NCBI GenBank assembly: GCA_013076295.1
Contig: RQOL01000861.1
Coordinates: 5,186,235-5,250,234 of the forward strand
Direction of reading: 5' to 3'
DNA length: 64,000 nucleotides
Source: Sanderia malayensis
Taxonomy: Eukaryota > Cnidaria > Scyphozoa > Semaeostomeae > Pelagiidae
Position 1 is the stretch's first letter. Each line of letters opens with the position of its first letter. Under the pieces are notes generated by a model. That model ran no database searches and was not told the DNA's origin. It was given only the letters and a program-made list of their open reading frames with translations. This document shows positions 27,701 to 39,247 of this stretch, piece after piece. The translations under genes and the position numbers were made by a program.

Positions 27701-30700
27701 TTCTGTTTCAGAGCTGCACAACGTTTCAGTCTATCGTCTAAGCGTAGAAATCGCAAGTCCCGTCGCAAGACCAACAAAGACTGCGATGCAGAATCGACCT
27801 CTGCGTCGGAGCATGGAGCTTTTCCTACCAATTTCGCCGATTTGATAATGAGGTGTCCTCCTCAGGCCCCTCCATCATTATTCAAACACGTAGCGAGAAA
27901 AACAACTGAATCAAATGGAAAGGTGAGCTTTTTGGATTATGAGTAAGAAATAGAAATAGCAATGTTGCACCGACGAACCCTTCTAAATTAGCAACATCAG
28001 CTGTGTCATTGGTCGGGACTCTACGATGCTCTACCTCCCTGAAATTTGTACTTTTCCATTAATAATCTACCAATCGGCTTGGCAGTGTGGGGGCATGTGA
28101 TGCTATGTTTACCATGTCTACCACTACCATGGTTGATCAACGCCTGAAGGTAATTAAAAGGACAATAATCGGCATTAATCTGCATGTGAGAAGATTATGG
28201 CATAAAAAAAACGCGTCGCGAAGTTTCACAGTCCATCGCAAATCGGATATGAGCCTATTTGATTTCTTCCCTTGTTTCGAGCTTTCTTACCTTTCAAATG
28301 CAAACTAAGAAGATTAGAATTCAACTGTGCAAACGAGACAGTTATTGTTCCATTGACGAAAGGGAATTTTCTAGGCTCTGCACTTAATAAGGTCTCCAAA
28401 AATCTCTATAGCGTAGCCAAAGCTGTTCAAAACTTTCCTGCTCACCTCTGTGTCGAATGAAGTGCTTCCTTGTATCCTTCTGTTTATCTTGTTTATTATC
28501 ATCCGTCTCTAACTAAATTGGATTGTCTTTTCTTTCCCTTAGGTCAAGGTCATGCTTCGTGTGTCAGACAAAGACGATAATAACGCGCCATCTTGTTTGA
28601 AACTCGATCCCAAGAAAAAGCAAGCATATTTATGCGACATTCGCGACCCAAATGTATCACCAAGGCTTGGAAAAGAAGCAAAACTATATCAATTTGACTC
28701 GATGTTTGATGCAGGAACAACAAACGTATGCTGTTAATAATTCACTTTCTTACCTCAGAGCATTTGATTCGGAACATGTAGCAAGAATACCCCCCTCGTG
28801 ATAGCATTATTTAGCTCATTTACTGCAAGGCATGCTGGTAATGCTTCTCTCTTTTTAATATATTGCATGACCTCGTTAAGCTCATTTTTTAACATTGTTG
28901 ACATTTTAGTTGGAGATGTGTTCATCTACCCTTGTCGATCTACTTCAAACTGTTGTTAATTATGGCGAAGATGCATCTTTTGTTTCATACGGACATTCCA
29001 ATTTAGGTATTTATAGTTTTTAATTTATTTGATCATCTATACCATCAATGTCGAATGCTTTCTTTCATTTGCAGATGTCTTCGTATATCATCTAATTTTA
29101 TCTTGTAATATTTTGTTTATTTTTTCTCAAGGTAAATCAAAAGCAATGATTGGCGAAGATGATAGTTGTGAGAATCTTGGAATTATTCCGTGTGCCATCT
29201 CTTGGCTCTATCAACTTATTGAAGACAGGAAAGAAAGGTATGTATGATTGTCTTTTTTAACCTCTTTCTTCACATCATTTACTTTCAACTTTTTTTCGTT
29301 CATTTTCTTTGTTTAATTGTTTACTCGTTTGTTTATTTATCCACTATTTTTGTTTTTATGTTGCTTGCAGAACTGGCGCAAGGTTTTCTGTCCGAGTCTC
29401 AGCGATAGAAGTTGTCGGAAAATCAGAGAATCTCAAAGATTTGCTTACAGATCAAGGCATGGAAATATTTTCTTGTGAAAACACTAATTTCTGTCACTGC
29501 GAAGATGATTTTCTTAGTTTCAATTATTCCTGTTTTTGATTGCAGCATCTGGTAGCATTAATAACTGTAGCACATCGCCAAGTCTTTATTTACAACGAGA
29601 AAGAACAGGCCAAGTTCAGGTAACTACGCTCTTTGACACATTCTTGTTACTGTAAATGTCTTACGCTGAGTATGTAGCAGTCCATCTACACTCCAACTAC
29701 TCAACACCGCTACAGTCGCTGTAAACTTTTACATCATTCATTATTTTGCGTAGTTTTTATGCAGTAAGTATTCATTGAATTACACCTCCTCAAGGAACAG
29801 ATACTGAGTTCAATACTCATACTTGATGATACTGAATTCATTCTCTCTTCTTTGAGAAATTTAATTGCCCCAACACCTTTACACTGTACTGTCTCTTTTG
29901 GGAACAACTGACTTACCTGTATTGTATGCTGCATTGTTATCTCTTGTTATATGACGCTGAGTTGTTTCTTCATGGAGACTGTATTGTCCTGTAAATGACT
30001 GACGCTTGGATTTGTTTCTTAGTTTGCAGATTTCACTGAATTACGAGCACCGTCTGCTGAGAAGGCATCATTTTACTTCGATTCAGCCCTTGCCTCGAGA
30101 ACGAGTACCAAAAAAGATGAAGCGAATACGGATTCCAACGAAGATGCCAGCGAGAAAGAGAATTCAAACATGATCTTCACATTTCACGTCTATCAATATC
30201 TCATTGACAAGGTTGGAACGGGAGAAAGTAAGTTTATCAAGTCAATTTCTTATTTCTTTTTTTTGTCATTTTTTAGTAGACTTGTTATATACTTTTTTCA
30301 TTTGTCTCTCTCCTGTTCTGCGTATTACCAATGGATTATTGTCTTGCTATCTCTTTGAAACAACAACACGCGTTTTACATTCATGAATTTGCATTTGATA
30401 TGCAACTACAGTCTACTCTCGATGGAACCTGCACGGGACCGAAAAAAATGGTTCCACTTATCGAATGTTCCACTTATCCGGGGTTCCACTTATCGAGAGT
30501 AGGCTGTATTGCATCATAAGCATAGGAGATGTTTTTATACAATTAATGTTTTACGATGAATCCATACTAACAAATAAATATACATATCATCTGCTTGTGA
30601 CAAGCGTATCTTCTTGTGATACAATATCTGAATACCTTCCCAGATGTTTGAATTGTAAGTGGTGGAATGCAATTATTTGATGCTATTGGAATACACGTTG

Positions 30701-33700
30701 TGTGAATACAATGCACATCATTGTGAAGCCATTGCAGTGATTGAATTTACTACAAAGTACTTCCTTGTAATGCATTACACTGCCATTGGCAATGCATTAC
30801 GAGATTGAACATTGCATTGCAGAAATGTCAGACAACGTATATTGCACTGCAATGTGAAATACCCAAACGTAAAAATTGCTTTATTGACGTTGATGAATCT
30901 GATTGATTTGCAGTTCACGGTGGTCGATCGAGGTTTCATCTGATCGATCTATCTGGATGTAAAAGAGCAAAGCGAAGCAAAGACCCTCAAGGATCTTGGC
31001 TGTCATTATCGAACTTGGGTAGTGTTCTTGTTGCGTTGGCAAACGGCACAAAGCACATACCGCACCGTGATAGCAAATTGACAGTGTTGCTTCGCGAGGC
31101 GTTCGGCACACTTTCATCACGCATTGCATTGACCGCATTCGTATCTGGCAATCCAAAAAAGTACACGGAAACACTGTCGACAATGGAAGTAACCACGAGG
31201 ATACACAGATCTCGAAGGAAGAAAAGCAGGGTATGAGATTCTCCATGTTTCTATTTTTGACTATGATTTCGTATTGTTAATGATGTATGGCTCTGGTAAC
31301 GATGATAATTGTTATAGCTATAATTATGAAGTTTATGGTGCTGATACCAGTTGTCATTGTCATTATTACGGCAATTGTCCATAATTGTTTGATATTGACA
31401 ATGATGATTATAATGACGATAATGATTATTATTACCTTGAGCATGATAGCAATGATTTATGATGATGTTTATGTTTTTGTTTATTTTGATGATAGCGACC
31501 ATGGTGTGGTGATATACGCTTTCTTTCTTTTCAGTATTCAAGCGGATCCTCTGGAGGAGACAGCTCCTGCGACGAGGCGCGGGGAGTGCGGAGGAGACCA
31601 AAGCCAGTACAGCCGATGTTTGTGACAAGAGCGTGTGAATCTGAGACGATGGGCGATTCTGAATTTACAACCAGCGCAGCCGAAGACTCGTGCGACACTG
31701 TCATTTACGTCGGGCCTAAAGGACAGCCTGTCAGTGACGCGGAATTGACGGACTTCGAACGACCGCCATCGCCGAATGCGATTGAAATGTTGAACAAGAA
31801 ATTGAATCTATCAGACGATGATGATGACGACGATAATGACGATAATTACGACCATGCTAATGACGGGGATAAATGCCGGAGCGATGTTGACTTCAAAGCT
31901 GAAATAGTAGAAAGGCATTGTTCGTGCAATTTGAAAAATAATAGTGCAAGTAATAATTGCATTCACACTACAGAGATGAAAAATGTAGACACTGGTTACA
32001 AATCAGAATTATCACTGCTGGCATCGTTTAGTGATCAAATTGACAGGTCATCTTCGTCGGCAACAAGAAGATCAACGACATCATGCTCTTTGAGCAATGA
32101 AGGTGATCTCATTTCGTACGATATATCTGACGATGCAAGGAAAGCCCTCGATCATCCATCCACGCCGTATTATTACTTGATACCTGGCTCTCCGAGATCT
32201 GACTCCAATGGCATCCTCAACAATTTCGTACAGAGGCGCAATCGACCCTGCTTTAATTCGTATCGAGGGAAAAGATCACCTTCATCGCCAAAGCTGTTAT
32301 CTTCATCGCAGGATAATGTGAATACAACAACAACCGCACGTGGACGACGGAACAGTCGAGAGGAGTTGCCACCAAGCAGAACTGTAAGTCTGGATAGGTA
32401 TTTTACGAGGAACGAACAAAATCGCAATGATTATGACGATGATGATAATTATAATAATACGGATGAGTTTTCGCATGAACATTGTACTACTTCGTGTAAT
32501 CATTCGATTGAATCGATTGCCAGTAGTCAGCAAACGGTGTGTGAATTTGAACGCGACCTCGTTTCGAAGATCGTTGAACGTTTTGATGTGGAGCAGGAGA
32601 TAGTGGACATGGAACCAGAACTGATATCGTCTTACTTGCAAAAGGAGGAAGCATCGTTATTGAACGGACTGGATTATGATGATGATGATGACGATTATCG
32701 AAGTAGAAGACTGAGTACGGATAGTAGTATCATTGTTACTGTGACATCGCAAGAAAGGCTTGATCCGTCCTACATTGACAGCCTCAATCTCACGGACACG
32801 TTACGTCGGCAAAGAGAAGCCTCGCTTTCGGAATTTCTTAGTTCACAGAATGCTAGCGATGAGAGGCCTGATAGTAGCGAGCCCGTCCAACCTTGGGAAC
32901 CGCGTCTTGACTTTTCGAAAGATTCAACGGCAATTGAGAACTACACGTCCAAAGACGGGTAAGTAAAGTCTTGTTCTATTACCACCCCGATTCCTTGTTT
33001 TTTCAGCCCTGCGATACCGTTGAAAACCTTTAAAGGCGGATATAGTAAATTATATGCGAGTCTGACATCGGCAATTGTCTCAATTGTAATATTGCATGAT
33101 GTGAAGAGTTTATTTCAAATGTACAATATTTACAAAAATATCCTTTAAACTTTGCTTCTGGGCATTATACGGATGTGTGCAATTGATAAATATACTGAAT
33201 ATGCTTCAGCAAAGTTTTCTTATTGATAATCCCATTGGTAATGATGATTATTCATGTTGATTTCAGAAGGGGAACAGCTTGTAGACTTGACAGTGCAAGC
33301 AGCTGTGGAAGTCTTCTTGCAATACCTAAAGCTGGTAAGTCGTTCAAATGGATAATCTTATCGTGAAGATCTTCAATGCTGTCACGAATCGCATTGAACA
33401 TGAAACGAATTCACACAAACATTCATGGTTGTTGTTCTTCTTTATTTAGTTGGCCTAGCATCTGAAGGTGTGAGCAGTGGTTACGAGAGCATGCGTTGTG
33501 AAAGTTCTGGAAATCTGAACACTGTTTCGGACCTCGATTCAGAGCAACGCAAATACAAATCCAACAAGAAGGATAGAAAGTCCCAAAATAAAGGTTCGCT
33601 TATCTTGCTTAATATTGCGAGAATTCAGCATCGTTAGATTGATCAACATTGTGTTTTGGTGTGATCAAGTGTGGTGCAGTTATTGATTGATTAATTCTGA

Positions 33701-36164
33701 TTGATTTTGATACTTTAGGTAAAGATAGAAAGGATAATGATACACCTTCGATTCCTGAGAGTGGAATTTTCAGCTTCGGGGTAAGCAACTTGTTTTTGTA
33801 CTCGTGTTTTCATTTCCAGTACATGCAATGCATATTCCATTATTAATTCCTTGGCCCACTGTGGAGCGTTCGTTGTGTTAATCGTACTTTGCCATCACGT
33901 AAAACATCTTCTATTAGCCGACGAACAATGGGTATCTAGTTTCATCTGGAGAAAGGTGCCCAACTTACCATAGTACTCTGCAGTGCTTACGTAATTACTC
34001 GGTGTAACTGAAGCACGAATTACTTAATATGGAATGCGTGTTTCTCTCTGCTCTGCAATCTATAAATCTACAATTTTATTGCAATGATGTCCAAGGGTGT
34101 TGTCGACCCTTGGACATTGTGTTATAAGGGCGTTTCACTGAATTAATATTTGGTATTCAGTAGCTGATTCAATTTACCTATTTGAGGAATGTCATTAGAG
34201 AGACCATCATCTCTTGCTAATTCTAGCGAATTCACATAGCCTTTTTATTGTTTTAGTGCGCGTTTGATCGATCTCGTTTTGGTAAAGGCAAGAGCCACAA
34301 AAAGGACGTGAAGACATTGATAAGCGAGCGAAAAAGCATGAAAGAAAGTTTACAGCAAGTGTTGCAAAGACTCGTGTTACTCAAGGACCCCGTTTCTGAT
34401 GTCGATGGTGAGTTGTGTTTTTCGTTTTGTTGACTTGGCACTTGTTGTTGTTGCTTACTTGTTTGTTTGTTTGTTTGTTTTTGTTTACCATAGCATCAGT
34501 GTTTTGATGACACTGTTAAATTTCAAAAAGTCGATGGGAAAACATATGAGAGGTCCATATCCTCGTTTCCTGAACGTTGATTTTCATTCACAGCCCATGA
34601 TCTCTGCCCAATCCGATTTGATTGTCGTCGTGATAATGCTTTAATCTTCTGCAGATGCGGAATCGTGCAAAATGCCAAATCTAATTTACCATCTTCCATC
34701 AGAATCACTGCATGCCCATTGCATGGTGCTTGTGTTAATGCCGATTTAGCATTTGGATCCGCTTATTCGGTGCCACTTTCGCATCTTTCCATTTGCGGGG
34801 ATGTTTAACTATTAATTAGATCAATCAGTTACTTGCAATTAGTAGTTTCATTGGCAAACGATTTCTTGCCATCATCTCTGCTTTTCAAATAGAAATCCCT
34901 GTTCTGTTCAGGCGCCATAATTAAAGTAATCCACAAATGCCCATTGCTTTTGAGTTTCACTGCTCATAACCTCTTTTATTGTTGACCATCTGCAAAACGA
35001 ATCGATTATATGCTGTTGATGGCATTTCTTCCCAATTGTCCTCGAAATGCTTTCTTGTAGAATGGTACACTCGCAATGCTTACGTAATGTTTTTTGCAAG
35101 AGTAGTTTTGTTTTAAATCGAGGTCTGCGCAAAGTCTCATCGTTTTCATCCAAACGAGGCTGGCGTATGACGGTATTTGCGTTTCAGCACACCCAGTCCA
35201 AACAATTCCGTTTTGGCCCGTTTCCCTCCATCTTTAGCCAAGCGACGTTTTAATCCATCAGAATGTTCCAAAATGTTGATGAACTCCCAATCTGCTCGTC
35301 GTATCTTATTAATTTGTGGTTTTATGTCGTCATAATCCATCGGCCTAATGTATGTCGGCCGTCTTGCAAGGATTAAAGCTGTACAGCTTTCATACAACTC
35401 GCTGGCCTCATATCCACAAATGTTAAGAAGATCCGAGCTTACAAAATTTGTTTGCAATTGTTTTTAAAATGACCTTGGTTTCCTAAATTTAAGATATTCT
35501 GCAAATATCTGGTCTAAATCTAAATTAAAGTGTTTGGATTTTTGGGTAGTTTTTGCTAAGCTCCTATCGTGAAATAGATCTTAAAATTGCAATGTCATAG
35601 GAAGGACTATTTTATATCAGCCATGCGGTCAACGAAATACAAAAGATTAGGCGAATGGGGAAAATAGTACGGAAGTTTTTAGTTTTTAGGCTGGATGGAG
35701 AGATAAATCTTTTTCACAATATGTCTTACGAAGGATACAATAGGGTTTCCTTGCCTCACATTACGACAGAAAAAGTGTTTTTCTGTGAAAAATGTGGGGA
35801 TTTGCCTTATCATCCCCAGAAAGACAGAGCAGTCACTAAAATGAGGCTATTGTGGGAATGAGGCCTTTCCCCCCTCATATTAAAATTTGACAACTTTCTG
35901 TTGTTTGGCTTTGGGGAAAATTACCTGATCTTCGTCTATTTGTGTGTGTGGAAGTATTCAGGTTTGACTCTTTTTGCTTTAGCTCGTTTAAATGGCCTGT
36001 CGCTGGATGATCCTCAAGCTGTTCGAACTCTGCACAGGGAGAACAGAATTCTTCAGAGAAAAGTGGATGTTTGCAAGTCACATCTTCAACTTGTCACGTG
36101 TTTTGATGCCAACCCGAACAGTGTTGTTACACGAACTTTTCTTTACAAGACAACTGCGGTATAA
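3732..36164 (+). CDS. KIF26: KIF26-type (kinesin-11) atypical kinesin
   Basis: Exons: 3732-3929, 23325-23755, 27712-27922, 28543-28725, 28910-29006, 29132-29237, 29371-29456, 29546-29619, 30023-30227, 30914-31230, 31535-32958, 33267-33334, 33450-33593, 33719-33780, 34257-34407, 35983-36164 (1312 codons plus stop; phase kept at every junction). The N-terminus has two CxxC modules (C32/C35, C99/C102), as I recall for KIF26. The motor (about 281-630) begins VKVMLRV and contains [22 protein letters not shown] and LIDLSGC, close to vertebrate KIF26. The P-loop is GHSNLGKS (369-376), switch I lacks the SSR motif, and switch II reads DLSGC rather than DLAGSE. It is therefore probably a microtubule-binding protein with little or no ATPase activity, as known for KIF26. 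A basic neck and YSSGSSGG motif follow, then an acidic, Ser-rich tail, an SGYESM motif and a coiled C-terminus with [12 protein letters not shown]. The last exon was chosen by that match. Confidence 0.9.
5880..6008. repeat. Degenerate tandem repeat, ~31-32 bp unit, about four copies
   Basis: Successive units share the pattern TTATTTACTACGACC followed by GTGTGACATCGTGTTC. Examples are TACTACGACCGTGTGACATC, TATTAAGACCGTGTGACATC and TGTTATGACCAATGGACATC. The first copy is the most diverged. The repeat lies in kinesin intron 1; no function is evident. Confidence 0.65.
7073..7262. mobile_element. MITE with perfect 18-bp terminal inverted repeats
   Basis: The element begins TACCGTATTTCCTCTAAT and ends with its exact reverse complement ATTAGAGGAAATACGGTA. 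A short internal palindrome, GCGCCCGGGCGC, follows the left end, and the interior is GC-richer near the right end. About 190 bp is too short for a transposase, so it is a non-autonomous element. Confidence 0.8.
7947..8079. mobile_element. Possible pogo/Tigger-like MITE, right end clear
   Basis: The sequence GGTTCGAGTTATCGGGAG followed by TTTACTG|TA at 8055-8081 reads, on the other strand, as a CAG...CTCCCGATAACTCGAACC terminus flanked by TA, typical of pogo-type elements. The proposed left end near 7947 (CAGTACTAGACCCC) matches only weakly, so the extent is uncertain. Confidence 0.35.
8090..8132. repeat. Near-perfect hairpin, 16-bp arms
   Basis: The left arm AAGTACCTGAGATGAC (8090-8105) and right arm GTCATCTCAGGCACTT (8117-8132) pair with one mismatch around an AT-rich loop. 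It lies just right of a pogo-like terminus. Confidence 0.7.
8186..8224. repeat. Perfect hairpin, 15-bp arms
   Basis: AACTTGAAACCAAAA (8186-8200) and TTTTGGTTTCAAGTT (8210-8224) are exact reverse complements around a 9-base loop. No gene is attached to it. Confidence 0.75.
11641..12005. mobile_element. Possible MITE sharing ends with the element at 48121
   Basis: The left end CCTTTTTTTATAAGAACA (near 11643-11660) and the right end TGTTCTTATAAAAA (11991-12004) are inverted to each other. The same core closes the element at 48121-48353. The outer flanks here are not clearly inverted, so the exact ends are unsure. Confidence 0.4.
18639..19289. mobile_element. MITE, ~650 bp, CCCCGTTTACACG inverted ends
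   Basis: The left end TAAGACCCCGTTTACACG and the right end CGTGTATACGGGGCCTAAA form imperfect inverted repeats. Inside, GGATCCGTTCCCGTGTAAACG-type motifs recur in both orientations, giving a nested palindromic structure. No transposase frame is present. The open frames here are products of the repeat. Confidence 0.7.
23861..23898. repeat. Hairpin in kinesin intron 2
   Basis: CATGCAATTATATTGCAT (23861-23878) is followed after two bases by ATGCAATATAATTGCGTG (23881-23898); the arms are complementary except for one base. Confidence 0.7.
24786..24940 (-). mobile_element. Possible degenerate tRNA-derived SINE
   Basis: On the minus strand, TGGTTAAGGTTG (24932-24921) resembles a Pol III A box and GGTTCAGGCTC (24896-24886) resembles a B box at tRNA-like spacing. 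The stretch is GC-richer than the intron around it. No full tRNA cloverleaf can be drawn. Confidence 0.3.
25600..25925. mobile_element. MITE, ~326 bp, TACAATAGGGGACAAAAG ends
   Basis: The left end TACAATAGGGGACAAAAG (from 25600) matches the reverse complement of the right end, which finishes CCCCTATTGTA at 25925. A one-base difference follows in the arms (GTCCCTG against GCCCTG). It sits in kinesin intron 2. Confidence 0.7.
26132..26435. mobile_element. MITE, ~304 bp, with ~40-bp inverted ends
   Basis: The left end contains TATATGTAGTAGTAGTCTCT and TATAAATGTCTTGCGTATGC. The right end reads the same on the other strand (TATATGTAGTAGTCTCTATT, then TATAAATGTCTTGCATATGC). The arms differ by a few bases and small indels. 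It lies in kinesin intron 2, about 200 bp from the previous element. Confidence 0.75.
30409..30506. mobile_element. Small pogo/Tigger-like MITE with TA flanks
   Basis: CAGTCTACTCTCGATGGAAC at the left and GTTCCACTTATCGAGAGTAG plus GCTG at the right are imperfect inverted ends, with TA on both outer sides. The 98-bp element lies in kinesin intron 9. Confidence 0.7.
34087..34117. repeat. Perfect 12-bp hairpin
   Basis: ATGTCCAAGGGT (34087-34098) and ACCCTTGGACAT (34106-34117) are exact reverse complements with a 7-base loop, in kinesin intron 14. Confidence 0.65.
34908..35460 (-). pseudogene. Unrecognised antisense ORF pair in the last kinesin intron
   Basis: Two overlapping minus-strand frames (35460-35146 and 35153-34908) have coding-like, charged composition. 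They would join into one ~190-residue reading with a single-base shift near 35150. The upstream frame has no ATG and a TAA lies just before it. I recognise no domain. A frameshifted retrocopy or old transposon gene is the likeliest reading; an unspliced lineage-specific gene or chance are alternatives. Confidence 0.25.
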
Positions 36165-39100
36165 TAATGATGATAATTAACAATGCTGCCATGGAAAATT
36201 GCCGTGGGAATGTTAATGTTTGGAAGCGAAAAGGTTAGTTATTCTTATTTAAAAATATATTGTGTTTTGTTAATTCTGTTGGTAGCTATAACTAATCAAG
36301 CTGAATTGTATTACATATATTGTCTTTATCACTAGCATATTCTTTATAATTGTGAAATTTTTTAGAAGCAATCTGTAATATTATTATAAGTAAGTTGTAT
36401 TTCTTAGAAGTTTAACATATCAACCAACAGTCTGGACTGTTGTTTTACTTTCTGATAAGCCATTCTTTATGCATAATATTTTATTTTTAGTTAAAATCCC
36501 ACCATAGTTAACTATCTAATTAAGTGATTTATAGTTGCTTCAACACAAATGCGAATGCATCCAAATTTGGCTGTAATATGAGTTGTACATTAAATTGGTA
36601 AACAAGGCACTATCTTGGTTCTTCTCATTCGTAAATATATAACCTTTGGCGTTCTTGAAATACTCACAACAATCAAGCCAAGTAATTGTTTTTCTATAGT
36701 TGTTCTCCACGAATTTACAATTCAAATTCAAGGTTTGAAGCTCATTAGCATATGAATACGATTTGTCCCAAATGGAACTTTTCGAGCATTTTTTCGTGCA
36801 ATCAACATTTGATTGATAAATAGCAATATTGCATTTCCATTCATCTTTTTCGGACCATGGCGGCATGGGTTGTTCAAGAACAAGGCAAGATGGATTATTT
36901 GCTTTTTGGAATATATATTGAGCTTCCTGGAAAGTTGTCTGCATGTAAAGCATTGCAAAAGTGCCATTTTCGTCATAAGCTTTAATTCTCAGGTAAGAGC
37001 ATTTTAGTGTCTTCTTCTTTGAGCTAGCTATCTTTCTTCGTGTGTGTGATTTTTTTCAGGCCTAATTAAATGTTACGTTTAGATAGGATCGGCATGATTT
37101 GAGCATGCTTTGGCATAACCATAATGACCATATCTGGGCTTTGCGGCTTTAAAAGGACGACTTTATTTTGTCTACTTCTTTTCGCGTGATTGTTCAATTC
37201 AACTACATAATCGAAAAGGCTTGAAGCTAAATTCACTGTTAATCATCTCGACACGTCACAAGGCCATCGTGTTTCAATAAAAAATATGATTTAATGATAA
37301 AGAATATTCGTGTTTGACACCTGAAGCAGACAAAGCATCCACATTGGGATGGGAAGACCCTCTTGGCTTGGTCCAACACAAAACCTCACACAAGTCAAGC
37401 GACATTTTCAGGCAAAATTTTGATAAAATAAACTTTTACATATTTAAGAGAAACTTTCATCTAAATCAATTTTTTATGTTACTAATAGTATCTGCCTGAA
37501 GTGTCCCGGTGTTAATTCTTTTGCATCAATAAATGCTTGGAAATCTTATATGTATTTGAAAAAGTTTCACGTAATAAACTTTCATGTATTTCGATTAAAA
37601 ACCGCTAAATTGTAAGTTTTGCAAGAACGGGTAAAATGGTTGTGTTTTTATTCTAATGGTTCGGGTTTTAATTTCTGTGACTGGGGTTTGCTTGTGCTCC
37701 AGCTCGTGAAGTGTTTCAGACCAGATCGATCAACTTCTTTGAATGAATTCTTCAGTCTCCACCCTTTTCCGTCGGTTGAGACTGGCGTTACACAGTATGA
37801 CATGTTTTATGTCTCCATGATATCATATCATCAAAGATCTTTGGCATAAAAGAACTTAAATCGACAGGACCAAACAGGGCAAACCACGATGAGAAATCTT
37901 TTCATTTATCATTGACACTTTGTTACCACAAAAATTTTTACAATTTGAAAAAGACACCATTCTAAATAGTCCAGACCAAAACGTTTCTGTGGCTGAAGAC
38001 ATTTACTCTCTGTAGGATGGAAGGTTTAAACTTCAGTAATTAGGAACCTTTGTCAACTATACTTTTGTCGAATTTTGTTAGCAAATTCGTCTTAAATCTT
38101 TAGAAAAATTGAATTTTCTGTATTGTTTAATTTGCGATGGTGTGTTCTGGATGATAGGAAAATGACAACAATAACGCAGACAGAGAAAAATTCTAAAAGC
38201 AAATTCTTCTATACTATATTATGATAATAATAACACAAATTGAAAATAGTTTAAATTACGGATACAACAAAGCACCAATTGTTTTTAATAAAGTCTAGCA
38301 AACTCGAATTCGTTTTGAAGTTCTAAAATGTCCAAGTGTGCTTATTCATGGTGAATTTTCCTTATTATTTTACTTATCATCCATTTTACCTAAAACCACG
38401 CCTTTACGAAGGATTAACATTGTTGTGAAAATCACAACTTTGGGAATCTTTTCTTCTTAACAAGTTAACCTAACCACGACATCGATAATAGAAATTAACA
38501 GGAGACATGGCATGGCTACTTTAGACGAATGAAATCCATTAAAGTAGTATTATTCTGTAAATAAAACAAAGTCCTTAGTGTCATCAAAGGCATTAAAAAG
38601 CCTTAATTGATGTTCTAATGTAGAGAATGGCGAACAACTGAATGTGGTTCCCTATTTCCACATGAGGCATACGGGAGGCATATTAGCAGATGCAAAACGG
38701 GTTATCAAATTTTGTATACATAGTTGACTTGCCAAAGTCCTATCATTACTATTCAAATTGCCTGAAATATCGACAGTTTGTACTGGCAATATATACTGTC
38801 AGTAAACAAATATTTTTATGAATAACTATAAAAATTAATAGATTATCACTATTCTAATAAAACAATAGAAATACAATATCCCTAAACTGCAAAAACAACG
38901 TATTCACATGCATATATAATAAGAAATGCATATATGAAAATGAGATAAGTTTTGTTGTATATCCACAAATGTTTCAGCTTCAATTATTTTTTTCTTAAGT
39001 CTTTCAAATTTCCAATGTTGATCAGCCTGCCAAAAACTTAACATTCCACCTGATCCTTCCTTTTTGATATTTGCCTGTTTTCCTTTCTGATATTTGCCAT

Positions 39101-39247
39101 CATGTCTCTCAACCAACATCTATAAAATGTTGTGTTTTCCTGAAAACATTTCCATATTAATGTGAGAGGATTTTCCCATGGTGATCTTGGTTTCTTTGAC
39201 AAAAATTTCCTCCAGACAACAGTCATCACCATCTGTCTATTATCACT
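36165..39247. other. Intergenic region between kinesin and Frizzled 3' ends
   Basis: The two flanking genes converge here, so both 3' untranslated regions should fall inside. One unexplained minus-strand open frame (36540-37060) is listed separately. The rest is AT-rich with only short frames and no clear repeat structure. Confidence 0.5.
36540..37060 (-). CDS. Unrecognised Cys-containing ORF, possible 3' exon
   Basis: The minus-strand frame is open for more than 170 codons, ending at 36540; the first in-frame ATG is at 36953. The reading has scattered cysteines (including a CC pair and a CTKKC motif), many aromatic residues and no low-complexity tract, so it looks more like protein than most frames nearby. 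No signal peptide or known domain is visible. A plausible splice acceptor (TTACCTGAG) lies near 36993. It could be the last exon of a lineage-specific minus-strand gene, a relic, or chance. Confidence 0.3.

Noticed and set aside
30029..30040. Alternative acceptor TTTGCAG for kinesin exon 9
   Set aside because: It would shift the frame; the upstream TTCTTAG at 30022 keeps the [12 protein letters not shown] reading known from KIF26.
31251..31628. Overlapping ORFs of 112-125 codons on both strands
   Set aside because: They come from an ATG/ATT simple-repeat tract in the kinesin intron just before exon 11.
32173..32641. Minus-strand ORFs of 84 and 112 codons
   Set aside because: They lie antisense to kinesin exon 11, whose plus-strand reading is clearly coding.
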